Shown piece by piece: positions 1 through 6,540 of a DNA stretch of 10,807 nt. Origin of the DNA: Lachnospiraceae bacterium UBA4711 (GTDB lineage Bacteria > Bacillota > Clostridia > Lachnospirales > Lachnospiraceae); contig DHJV01000001.1 in the NCBI GenBank assembly GCA_002404515.1, positions 1-10,807 on the forward strand, in the 5' to 3' direction. The translations under genes and the position numbers were made by a program. Numbering within the stretch: position 1 is the first letter of the stretch; the number at the start of each line of letters is the position of its first letter. Under the pieces are notes generated by a model that saw only the letters and a list, made by a program, of their open reading frames with translations, had not been told where the DNA came from and searched no databases.

Positions 1-112
1 TCGTATATCTTCATGAATCAATCTGGAACTATATGAAAATATCTCTAACCGGTTTCATAAGTTTCGTTTTTTATATCATATATGACACATGTGTCTTTCA
101 TATATACTATAA
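1..112. other. AT-rich intergenic edge with nested palindrome
   Basis: No coding frame is supportable in this first stretch, which lies beyond the terminator of the ABC operon. It is AT-rich and holds a perfect 12-bp palindrome, GACACATGTGTC, at 84-95. This is nested inside 8-bp arms ATATATGA (78-85) and TCATATAT (98-105). On the minus strand the palindrome overlaps a loose promoter-like pair, AAGACA then TATAAA with 16 bp between. It could therefore be the operator/promoter region of a leftward gene starting outside the window. That is inference only, because the gene it would serve is not visible. Confidence 0.35.
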
Positions 113-155
113 CAAAAAAATGCACAGGCATCTAATTTTTTGATGTCTGTGCATT
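113..155 (-). terminator. Intrinsic terminator of the amino-acid ABC operon
   Basis: Read on the minus strand, this is a 14-bp stem with a single mismatch (AATGCACAGACATC at 155-142, GATGCCTGTGCATT at 132-119). The loop is 9 nt and a run of seven T residues follows (120-114). It begins about 30 bp after the stop codon of the ATPase gene, where a terminator for the leftward operon is expected. Confidence 0.9.
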
Positions 156-186
156 GTATGCTTCTTTGTTTACACTTCAAATTAAC

Positions 187-1014
187 TTACGACAACACCT
201 TCGACAGGAATTCTTTCAGTCTCGGATTCTTTGGATTTCCAAAGAACTCTTCCGGTGTGCCGGACTCCAGGATCTGACCATCGTCGATAAAGAGGACTTT
301 GTTTGCAACTTCCTTTGCAAATCCCATCTCATGGGTAACGATGATCATTGTCATACCTTCCTTTGCAACCGCTTTCATCAGATCCAATACCTCGCCTACC
401 ATCTCTGGATCAAGTGCGGAGGTTGGCTCATCGAACAGGATCACATCCGGGTTCATTGCAAGCGCACGCACGATTGCCACACGCTGCTTCTGTCCACCGG
501 AAAGTGTAGACGGATATACGTCTGCTTTGTCTAACAGCCCGATTCTCTTAAGCAGATTCTCTGCTCTTTCTCTCGACTCAGCTACGATCTTTGCCTTGGT
601 CGTTGTGATTTCAATTTTCTCCTGCTTTTCCTTACGGAACAGATTTGTAAGCGGAAGGAACCGATTGTGGCGTTTTGCCTTCTTCAGATCCTGACACTGT
701 ACATAGACCGGTGCAAGCATGATGTTCTGGATGACTGTCTTGTTATTGTACAGATTAAAATGCTGGAACACCATTCCCATACGACGGCGGTGGATATTGA
801 TATCAACCTTTGGATCTGCGATATCGACACCATTGAAGATGATCTGTCCGCCTGTTGGATCTTCCATACAGTTCAGGCAACGCAAAAATGTACTCTTACC
901 GGAGCCGGAAGGACCAATGACAACCATAATGTCGCCCTTGTCCACAGTGACGTTGATGCCTTTCAAGACTTCATTGTCACCAAAATGTTTTTCAAGATCA
1001 ATGACTTCTATCAC
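187..1014 (-). CDS. Polar amino-acid ABC transporter ATP-binding protein, with an extra internal segment
   Basis: This is the cytoplasmic ATPase subunit of a GlnQ/HisP-type importer, which hydrolyses ATP to drive uptake through the permease encoded just upstream. Visible motifs are Walker A GPSGSGKST (residues 34-42), Q-loop VFQHFN (Gln84), ABC signature LSGGQ (171-175), Walker B VILFDE (191-196) and the switch histidine in VTHE (His228). The start is GTG at 1014; the only good ribosome site (GGAAAGGAG) lies about 11 bases upstream, inside the end of the permease gene. The first 17 bases overlap the permease gene, which suggests translational coupling. At 275 residues it is longer than the usual 240-250. 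The extra residues lie between Q-loop and signature, roughly 108-145, and are rich in Lys and Arg. All catalytic motifs are intact, so it is probably functional. Substrate specificity cannot be read from this subunit. Confidence 0.96.
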   Translation of the reverse strand: MIEVIDLEKHFGDNEVLKGINVTVDKGDIMVVIGPSGSGKSTFLRCLNCMEDPTGGQIIFNGVDIADPKVDINIHRRRMGMVFQHFNLYNNKTVIQNIMLAPVYVQCQDLKKAKRHNRFLPLTNLFRKEKQEKIEITTTKAKIVAESRERAENLLKRIGLLDKADVYPSTLSGGQKQRVAIVRALAMNPDVILFDEPTSALDPEMVGEVLDLMKAVAKEGMTMIIVTHEMGFAKEVANKVLFIDDGQILESGTPEEFFGNPKNPRLKEFLSKVLS

Positions 1015-1708
1015 TCTTTCTTAGGCTCCTTTCCATCATTTTAATTCCAAAGCTGATCAGCAGGACAAGCACGATGTAGATGATTGCCATAACCAGATAT
1101 GGAATCATGAACTCGTAGCTATTGCTTCCGATGTAGTTGAATGCCACATACAGATCTGAGGCACCAACAAAGCTGACTACGGAAGTTTCCTTGATCAACG
1201 ATATAAATTCATTTCCAAGTGTTGGCAGGATATTCTTGACTGCCTGTGGAATGACGATCTTGCGCATAGTTGTCGCAAAGCTCAAGCCCATCGCACGTCC
1301 ACCTTCCATCTGTCCCGGATCTACGGAGAGGATACCGCTTCGCATGATCTCGGAAATGTATGCTCCACTGTTCAAGCCAAATACCATAATTGATACCTGC
1401 ACGCCTGTCATATGTGCATCCATCAGAGGCAGCAATACATAATAAAACACCAACAACTGTACAACCATAGGAGTTCCACGGAACAATCCGACGTAAAACC
1501 GGCAGATGGCATCTAAGACACGTGGCAGACGCTTATACTTCGGAATCACACGCACCGTTGCAATCAATGTACCGATTACAACACCGATGATCAGACCGAT
1601 GATAGCGATAATCAGCGTATTCTTCAATCCCTCTAATACTTTTACATACCCACGGTTATTGATGAATATTTCTATGAATTTGTCTATTTTAGTTCCTATA
1701 TCTCCCAT
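998..1708 (-). CDS. Polar amino-acid ABC transporter permease (HisM/GlnP type)
   Basis: This is the membrane subunit that forms the translocation pore of the importer, probably as a homodimer because only one permease gene is present. It has 236 residues, typical of the family. About five hydrophobic segments are visible, beginning near residues 30-52. The cytoplasmic EAA loop, which contacts the ATPase, is recognisable as EGGRAMGLSFATTMRKIVIP. The FRGTP motif after the second segment is also typical of His/Glu/Gln-type permeases. The ATG at 1708 is preceded by an AAAGGA ribosome site. The gene follows the binding-protein gene by 23 bp, and its last 17 bases overlap the ATPase start. Gene order binding protein, permease, ATPase is the usual one for this class. 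Confidence 0.96.
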   Translation of the reverse strand: MGDIGTKIDKFIEIFINNRGYVKVLEGLKNTLIIAIIGLIIGVVIGTLIATVRVIPKYKRLPRVLDAICRFYVGLFRGTPMVVQLLVFYYVLLPLMDAHMTGVQVSIMVFGLNSGAYISEIMRSGILSVDPGQMEGGRAMGLSFATTMRKIVIPQAVKNILPTLGNEFISLIKETSVVSFVGASDLYVAFNYIGSNSYEFMIPYLVMAIIYIVLVLLISFGIKMMERSLRKSDRSH

Positions 1709-1731
1709 GAAATATCCTTTCGTTACTTTAA

Positions 1732-2592
1732 TTACTGCATCTTATTGATAGATGATGTAATACTCTCAGCAGGAGCGGAATCGATAATTACGTAATTGAT
1801 GTTTCCATTCAGCAGATCCTGTACTGCAAGGGAACCATTCTTGTAACCCTTAGACTCCATCTTCAGTCCCGGGAATCCCCAATCGTCATCACCTTCACAG
1901 TAGAACTGACCTGTTGTACCGTTCTGGAAACCGATCTTCTCGTCAGAGCCCTTTGCCTCAAGAATCTTGTTTACATCATCGGCTGTCTTGCAGTCGTCAA
2001 ACTGTGTATCGGTTGACAATGTGATAAGCTTCTGTGATGCACTGTAATATGGATCAGAGAATGCTACATACTCTTCACGGTCTGGCTTGATTGTAAGACC
2101 TGCCATTGCGATATCGCACTTGTGCTGACCAACAGAGAGACATACGGCATCGAAATCCATGTTCTGGATTACAAGCTCCTTGCCAAGCTTATCGGCAAGC
2201 GCCTTTGCGATCTCCATATCAATACCAACATAGTTCTCACCATCCATATACTCAAATGGCTCGAATGCTGCGTTTGTTGCTACAACCAACTGATCCTTGC
2301 TCTCATCATAAGTAGCAGACTGTACAGGTACCGGAGTACCATCACCAAAATAACGGTTGCAGATCTCATCAAATGTTCCGTCAGACTTCATATCTGAAAC
2401 GAACTGGTTTACTTCCTTTAATAAATCTGGCTGATCCTTATCTACACCGAATGCATACTGCTCATCTGTCAGATCTACCTCGATAACCTTGGCAGTTTTC
2501 TTTGCAGAATCGCTCTTTCCGCCACATCCTGTCAGTGCTGCCATGCACATAACTGTGGACAATGTAATTGCTACTAACTTCTTAAGTTTCAT
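1732..2592 (-). CDS. Substrate-binding lipoprotein of amino-acid ABC transporter, apparently circularly permuted
   Basis: This is an extracytoplasmic solute-binding protein of the SBP_bac_3 family (cluster 3, polar amino acids), anchored by a lipid. The N-terminus has a basic start, a hydrophobic stretch and the lipobox LTGC, so the mature protein begins at Cys23. The ligand-binding core is clear: TNAAFEPFEY (105-115), YVGIDMEIAKALADKLG (121-137), GLTIKPDR with the probable carboxylate-binding Arg172, FSDPYY (179-183), and NYVIIDSAPA (266-275). The domain order is odd. The block normally at the C-terminus, AKVIEVDLTDEQYAFGV then helices ending in YFGDG, occupies residues 34-85 directly after the lipobox. 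A linker of about 15 residues joins it to the usual first strand (QLVVATNAAF), and the protein ends at SSINKMQ, where that block would normally follow. At 286 residues the total length is normal. The start is ATG with an AAAGGAAG site 9 bases upstream. The amino acid bound is not determinable here. Confidence 0.93.
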   Translation of the reverse strand: MKLKKLVAITLSTVMCMAALTGCGGKSDSAKKTAKVIEVDLTDEQYAFGVDKDQPDLLKEVNQFVSDMKSDGTFDEICNRYFGDGTPVPVQSATYDESKDQLVVATNAAFEPFEYMDGENYVGIDMEIAKALADKLGKELVIQNMDFDAVCLSVGQHKCDIAMAGLTIKPDREEYVAFSDPYYSASQKLITLSTDTQFDDCKTADDVNKILEAKGSDEKIGFQNGTTGQFYCEGDDDWGFPGLKMESKGYKNGSLAVQDLLNGNINYVIIDSAPAESITSSINKMQ

Positions 2593-2626
2593 AATACTTT
2601 ACTTCCTTTCTTCACATTTACGATTT

Positions 2627-2655
2627 AATATAGCATCCTACAGCAAAAAATGCAA
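2627..2655 (-). promoter_or_regulatory. Probable sigma-A promoter of the amino-acid ABC operon
   Basis: On the minus strand, TTGCAT (2655-2650) and TATATT (2632-2627) are separated by exactly 17 bp. The -10 matches the consensus at five of six positions; the -35 matches only the TTG. The expected start of transcription near 2620 leaves a leader of about 28 nt that contains the AAAGGAAG ribosome site of the binding-protein gene. Confidence 0.6.
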
Positions 2656-2682
2656 CGAAAGACACGTTTTTTTTGCAATACA

Positions 2683-2727
2683 ATGCATTTTCTGCATAAA
2701 AAGTTTATTTTTTTCAATTTTTATGCA
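2683..2727. promoter_or_regulatory. Inverted TGCAT repeats between divergent promoters; ArgR-like box
   Basis: Between the two divergent promoters lie several TGCAT-type sequences. A perfect 10-bp inverted repeat has arms TGCATAAAAA (2693-2702) and TTTTTATGCA (2718-2727). A shorter ATGCA/TGCAT pair spans 2683-2697. On the minus strand, 2727-2714 reads TGCATAAAAATTGA, which resembles the ARG-box half-site pattern TGAAT-4-ATTCA (8 of 10 positions). This would suit an amino-acid transporter controlled by an ArgR/AhrC-type repressor. The repeat is seen directly; the regulator is inference. Confidence 0.4.
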
Positions 2728-2736
2728 CGATTGGCA

Positions 2737-2767
2737 TTGACCTTGCAACCATTGTAAGGTTTAATAT
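2737..2767 (+). promoter_or_regulatory. MerR-type promoter/operator of the MATE-merR operon
   Basis: The -35 box TTGACC (2737-2742) and the -10 box TAATAT (2762-2767) are separated by 19 bp instead of 17. The spacer is filled by a palindrome, CCTTGCAACCATTGTAAGG (2741-2759), which has 8-bp arms with one G/T difference around three central bases. An overlong spacer with a dyad symmetric element between the boxes is the hallmark of promoters activated by MerR-family regulators through DNA untwisting (as in SoxR, BmrR, CueR). A MerR-family gene is the second gene of this operon. Transcription would start near 2774, leaving a leader of about 38 nt. Confidence 0.75.
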
Positions 2768-2811
2768 AGGATGCGGGTTTGAGAAAGACATCGCAGGAGG
2801 CATTATTTACT

Positions 2812-4152
2812 ATGGAAAAAAATCTGACAACCGGAAGCGTATTCAAGACGATTTTATATTTTGCGCTTCCATATCTATTCTCTTATTTTTTACAGACACT
2901 ATATGGTATGGCGGATCTGTTCATCATCGGACAGTTCAACGGAACCGAAAGCACGACCGCTGTTGCAAATGGCAGTCAGGTCATGCACATGCTGACTGTC
3001 ATGATCGTCGGTCTGGCGATGGGGTCTACCGTCATGATCGGACGTGCTGTCGGTGCCAGACACAAAGAGGAGATTTCAAAAACAGTTGGAAACTCCGTGA
3101 CGTTGTTCATGGGACTTTCCATCGTGTTAACGATTGTTCTGCTGTTGCTTGTAAGACCGATCGTGTTACTGATCCAGACTCCGGCCGAGGCAATCGAAGG
3201 TTCGATCCAGTACCTGACGATCTGCTTTATCGGAATTCCGTTTATCACAGCATACAATATCATCGCTTCTATCTTCCGTGGCATGGGCGATTCGAAAAGT
3301 CCGATGTATTTTATCGCGATCGCCTGCATGGCAAATATCGCGCTTGACTATGTATTTATGGGCGCACTCCATATGGGCGCTGCCGGAGCCGCACTCGGCA
3401 CAACACTCGCCCAGACGCTGAGTGTCATCATCTCTTTGCTCATGACGAAGAAAAAAAAGCTTGGCATCAAGCTTTCCAGACAGGATTTCATTCCAAGCCG
3501 TACTGTGCTCGGCGAGATCCTGAAGATCGGTATTCCGGTTGCGATTCAGGACGGTTGTATCCAGATTGCATTTATCATTATCACGGTTATCGCAAACAGC
3601 CGTGGCTTAAATGATGCCGCTGCCGTCGGTATCGTCGAGAAGGTGATCAGCGCACTCTTCATCGTACCATCCTCGATGCTTGCAACCGTCTCTGCACTTG
3701 CCGCACAAAATATCGGTGCCGGCAAGCATGACCGTGCATCAAAGACACTGCAATACGCAATCACGATCACATTTACTTACGGTGTGATCGTAGCTTTGAT
3801 TGTGGAAGTGATTGCCGCAGGTATCGTTGGCATCTTCACAAAGGACGCCGCGGTTGTCGTGCTTGGCACCCAGTATCTGCGCGGTTACATCATCGACTGT
3901 GCTTTAGCCGGTATCCATTTCTGCTTCAGCGGATATTTCTGTGCATATGGCAAATCCTATATCGGATTCATTCACAACATGATCGCGATCATCTGCCTGC
4001 GTGTGCCGGGTTCGTATCTTGCATCGAAGTTCTTCGCGGATACTCTGTTCCCGATGGGACTTGCAGCCCCTGCCGGATCAACGCTTTCGGTTATTATCTG
4101 TGTGAGCGCATTTATATGGATGAAGAAGCACGGGAAATTACAACAGGTATAA
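2812..4152 (+). CDS. MATE family multidrug efflux transporter
   Basis: This is an inner-membrane antiporter of the MatE superfamily (NorM/MepA/DinF-like), expected to export cationic drugs or other toxic organics using an ion gradient. The 446-residue length is typical. About twelve hydrophobic segments are visible, in two similar halves. Recognisable family stretches include FALPYLFSYFLQTLYGMADLFIIGQF near the N-terminus, MGSTVMIGRAVGA, and YNIIASIFRGMGDSKSPM. The second half opens with LKIGIPVAIQ and contains AAQNIGAGKHDRA. The start is the ATG at 2812, preceded by a perfect AGGAGG at 2795-2800. An in-frame TTG at 2779 would add 11 residues, but it lies almost at the predicted transcription start and lacks a ribosome site. 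It is the first gene of an operon with a MerR-family regulator 60 bp downstream and has a MerR-type operator upstream. The substrate is unknown. Confidence 0.93.
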   Translation: MEKNLTTGSVFKTILYFALPYLFSYFLQTLYGMADLFIIGQFNGTESTTAVANGSQVMHMLTVMIVGLAMGSTVMIGRAVGARHKEEISKTVGNSVTLFMGLSIVLTIVLLLLVRPIVLLIQTPAEAIEGSIQYLTICFIGIPFITAYNIIASIFRGMGDSKSPMYFIAIACMANIALDYVFMGALHMGAAGAALGTTLAQTLSVIISLLMTKKKKLGIKLSRQDFIPSRTVLGEILKIGIPVAIQDGCIQIAFIIITVIANSRGLNDAAAVGIVEKVISALFIVPSSMLATVSALAAQNIGAGKHDRASKTLQYAITITFTYGVIVALIVEVIAAGIVGIFTKDAAVVVLGTQYLRGYIIDCALAGIHFCFSGYFCAYGKSYIGFIHNMIAIICLRVPGSYLASKFFADTLFPMGLAAPAGSTLSVIICVSAFIWMKKHGKLQQV

Positions 4153-4160
4153 ATCTTTAT

Positions 4161-4194
4161 ATATGGCGGATAGATTCGCAGTCATCCACCATAT
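4161..4194 (+). other. Intercistronic hairpin between MATE and merR genes
   Basis: An inverted repeat with 11-bp arms ATATGGCGGAT (4161-4171) and ATCCACCATAT (4184-4194), one mismatch and a 12-nt loop, fills most of the 60-bp gap. No T-run follows, so it is not a standard terminator. It could stabilise the pump mRNA or lower read-through to the regulator gene; this is inference. Confidence 0.5.
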
Positions 4195-4212
4195 TAATTA
4201 TGGGAGTTTCAT

Positions 4213-5034
4213 ATGGACGAAAAGAAATTATATAAAATCGGTGAAGTTGCAAATATGTTTCATTTGAGCACAGGAACTCTGCGCCACTATGAACAGGCAG
4301 GATTGCTCCAGCCGGAATATATCGACACGGAGACCGGCTATCGCTATTATAGCATCCGTCAGTTTGAGGTTCTGAATACGATCGGCTATCTGCGCGTGCT
4401 GGATATGCCGCTCTCGGAGATTGCAGATTTCCTGCAGAACCGGGACACGGATATTATAGAAGAAAAACTGGTTGAACAAAAACGCATGATTGAACAAAAG
4501 CAAAAGGAACTGCAGCTGATTGCAAGAAAGATTGATCACCGGCTTGAACATCTGCGTGATTCCGCCGCTTCTACTTTGGACGAGATCAAAATCGAAACAG
4601 CCCCGGCGTGCCGGATCGTTCAAATGCATAGTCTCATGAAGCCAAACAACTATCTCGATCTGGAATATCCCATCCGGAAATTTCAGGAAAACCAGCCGGA
4701 AATTCTTGTATTCCTGGGCAAAGTTGGTGTTGGGATATCTAAAGAGCAGATGGAAGCCGGGAATTTCAGTCAATATGAGCTTTCATTTCTGATACTGGAT
4801 AACGAAGATTCCTACAATGGTCAGATCGATGAGATGCCGGCACAGCGCTGCGTATCGATCCGGTTCCGCGGCAGCCATACCGAAGCGCCTGCTTACTACC
4901 GGAAATTACTTTCTTTTATAAATAAAAATTCTCTGGAGATCACGGGGTTCTCCAGAGAAATTACTTTAATCGATAATGGTCTGACAAATGATCCGGACAA
5001 ATTTGTGACCGAAATCCGAATCCCGATTGCCTAG
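4213..5034 (+). CDS. MerR family transcriptional regulator with GyrI-like (BmrR-type) effector domain
   Basis: This is a DNA-binding activator expected to sense small hydrophobic or cationic compounds and to switch on the pump gene in the same operon. The N-terminal winged helix-turn-helix is clear: YKIGEVANMFHLSTGTLRHYEQAGLL then TGYRYYS (residues 7-48). A dimerising coiled coil of charged residues follows at about 80-116 (EEKLVEQKRMIEQKQKELQL). Residues ~122-272 form a GyrI-like/AraC-effector-type ligand pocket, opening with IKIETAPACRIVQM and closing with FVTEIRIPIA. At 273 residues it matches the size of BmrR-like proteins. The start is ATG at 4213 with GGGAG six bases upstream. The 3' end overlaps the convergent lemA gene by 4 bp, the shared stop CTAG. 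The inducing ligand cannot be read from sequence. Its likely operator is the palindrome in the promoter upstream of the pump gene. Confidence 0.93.
   Translation: MDEKKLYKIGEVANMFHLSTGTLRHYEQAGLLQPEYIDTETGYRYYSIRQFEVLNTIGYLRVLDMPLSEIADFLQNRDTDIIEEKLVEQKRMIEQKQKELQLIARKIDHRLEHLRDSAASTLDEIKIETAPACRIVQMHSLMKPNNYLDLEYPIRKFQENQPEILVFLGKVGVGISKEQMEAGNFSQYELSFLILDNEDSYNGQIDEMPAQRCVSIRFRGSHTEAPAYYRKLLSFINKNSLEITGFSREITLIDNGLTNDPDKFVTEIRIPIA
4920..4959 (-). terminator. Intrinsic terminator of the lemA unit, embedded in merR
   Basis: On the minus strand, a perfect 11-bp stem (TTCTCTGGAGA at 4959-4949, TCTCCAGAGAA at 4939-4929) with a 9-nt loop is followed by TTTTTATTT (4928-4920). It lies about 70 bp past the lemA stop codon, antisense within the last 40 codons of merR, where it encodes the peptide NSLEITGFSRE. 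No other terminator is visible for the lemA transcript before this point. Confidence 0.8.
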
Positions 5035-5579
5035 AAGTTCATCTTCACGTCCTGACGCTTTGCTTCCTCTGCTTCGAAGAATGGCTTCTTTTCCGCATGC
5101 ATGTTGTTCGCTACAATGCTGCTTGGGAATACAACCAGTTTTGCATTGTAAGTATTGACATTTGCATTGTACAGTCTGCGGGCTGCCTGCAAATGCTCTT
5201 CCACATCTGCGATTGTCTTCTGCAGCTCCATGAAGTTGTTGCTGGATTTTAACTCCGGATAATTCTCTGCAAGAATGTTAATATCCTTCGTGAGCTGCTC
5301 CATCTTCTGATTGGCTGCATTTTTCTCTGCCATTGTCATGCCGCTTCTAAGCTTGACAAGCTCGGTCAGAACAGTCTTCTCATGTGCCTGATATCCCTTT
5401 ACAACATCAAGCATCTTCGTAAGTACATCGTAACGCTTCGTGAGTGCCACATCAATTCCGGACTCTGCTTCCTCCACCTTGAGCTGTGATTTCTTGATTC
5501 CGTTTGACACGGAAATGTACCACAACACGATACATACCAAAACCACTAAAATAATTGTAATGATTGTTCCTGCTGACAT
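5031..5579 (-). CDS. lemA: LemA family membrane protein
   Basis: This is a LemA-family protein: one N-terminal membrane helix (IITIILVVLVCIVLWYISV, about residues 5-23) followed by a helical-bundle domain. The family signature is clear: residues ~36-62 carry VEEAESGIDVALTKRYDVL and LDVVKGY. ENYPELKSSNNFMELQ follows at mid-protein, and ARRLYNANVNTYNAKLVVFPSSIVA near the end. Its 182 residues match the family norm. Its biochemical function is not established; homologues were noted as Listeria antigens, and the family often sits next to other membrane proteins of unknown role, including DUF3137 proteins as here. The ATG at 5579 is preceded by AGGAG. It is the last gene of a leftward group, 44 bp after a DUF3137 gene. 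Its TAG stop overlaps the TAG of convergent merR on the same CTAG tetramer. Confidence 0.95.
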   Translation of the reverse strand: MSAGTIITIILVVLVCIVLWYISVSNGIKKSQLKVEEAESGIDVALTKRYDVLTKMLDVVKGYQAHEKTVLTELVKLRSGMTMAEKNAANQKMEQLTKDINILAENYPELKSSNNFMELQKTIADVEEHLQAARRLYNANVNTYNAKLVVFPSSIVANNMHAEKKPFFEAEEAKRQDVKMNF

Positions 5580-5623
5580 AATAATTCTCCTCTCTTCTTA
5601 CCTCAGGCGCACACCTGTATTTT

Positions 5624-6511
5624 CTATTGTACATCCCCGATTCGCAACCGGTTTATGATGTCTATGATCACGGCACAGTCGCCCTTGATCTTGTTGATTT
5701 CATCCACATAGACAAACGGCTTCTTGATATCGCCGTCAAATGCATTTCCTGCGGTATTCACTGCGACATACAGCTTGTTACCCAGATAACGCAGGGCTAC
5801 ATTTCCTGCACGCCGATGCAGATCTGTCACACATTCCATCGTCTGTGGAGTCAGTACATAAAACGCATCAACCGGATAGGCTGCCATCACCTTGAATTCC
5901 CGGTTGAACGATTCGCTCTCCAGCTTCACATCCTCATGATGAAAGCCATTCAGATTTCCATAATACTGGAAATCCTTCGACCGGATTCCAACGGAACGTA
6001 TATCGGATTTCTGCAAGTCAAATACAAATACCCGTCCTTTGAAATAGGTTGTCGTATGCCGGTTCTTCCCACTGCCTGTCACATTCTCAATCGTGACATC
6101 CGCCTGATCAAAGGCGACACCTTCATAAACTCCGTGGATCAGATCCTCGGAATCAAAACGGTTTACAAGCTTCAAAAGTCCCATCTGTTCGATATTCTGT
6201 CTCGTAAATCCGCTCTCCCAGTTCACCTGAACATCCATAAATGTCTGATTCAGTACTGATATCACAAACGCATTCTTGTAAAGCTCCTGATATTGCCGGT
6301 TGATCTTCGACATCCTGCCGGATGCATAAAACATACACCCCGCTGCCACAAACATCAATCCTGCCAGCATAGAGCCTGCCATCGCACCCATTTTCGGTGC
6401 ACCAATATAGGCTATTACCAGCAATACAATCGGAACCGCAAACAAATACATGGATTGTCTATATCTCTTATGCAAACCGTCAAGCTGATTCACAATCTGC
6501 ATTGTATCCAC
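5624..6511 (-). CDS. DUF3137 domain membrane protein, copy 1 (lemA-proximal)
   Basis: This 295-residue protein looks like a DUF3137 family member. Two adjacent membrane helices (about 21-37 and 43-63) follow a short amphipathic N-terminus. A long soluble domain comes next with the conserved-looking stretches RQYQELYKNAFV, LNQTF, DVKLESESFNREFKV, DAFYVLTPQTME and FDGDIKKPFVYVDEINKI. Function is unknown; the domain is commonly found beside LemA, as here. The start is taken as GTG at 6511 with GGAGGG about 9 bases upstream. Alignment of its N-terminus with the neighbouring paralogue (both begin M-x-T, then VNQL/INQL and a Leu-His pair) supports this over the internal ATG three codons later. The paralogue lies 96 bp upstream on the same strand and lemA 44 bp downstream, which suggests an operon. 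Confidence 0.82.
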   Translation of the reverse strand: MDTMQIVNQLDGLHKRYRQSMYLFAVPIVLLVIAYIGAPKMGAMAGSMLAGLMFVAAGCMFYASGRMSKINRQYQELYKNAFVISVLNQTFMDVQVNWESGFTRQNIEQMGLLKLVNRFDSEDLIHGVYEGVAFDQADVTIENVTGSGKNRHTTTYFKGRVFVFDLQKSDIRSVGIRSKDFQYYGNLNGFHHEDVKLESESFNREFKVMAAYPVDAFYVLTPQTMECVTDLHRRAGNVALRYLGNKLYVAVNTAGNAFDGDIKKPFVYVDEINKIKGDCAVIIDIINRLRIGDVQ

Positions 6512-6540
6512 GCGTCCACCCCCTCCGTTAAGTTAGTTTG

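Noticed and set aside
154..694. Plus-strand open frames opposite the ABC ATPase
   Set aside because: The minus-strand ATPase has all canonical motifs here; the opposing frames have none.
2779..2811. TTG start adding 11 residues to the MATE protein
   Set aside because: The ATG at 2812 has a perfect AGGAGG; the TTG lies within a few bases of the predicted transcription start.
4228..4773. 181-codon minus-strand open frame opposite merR
   Set aside because: It overlaps the clear MerR reading frame on the other strand and has no family features or ribosome site.
5627..6259. 210-codon plus-strand open frame opposite DUF3137 copy 1
   Set aside because: It is antisense to a well-supported DUF3137 gene, has no ribosome site, is Cys/His/Ile-rich in a way typical of shadow frames, and shows no recognisable motif.
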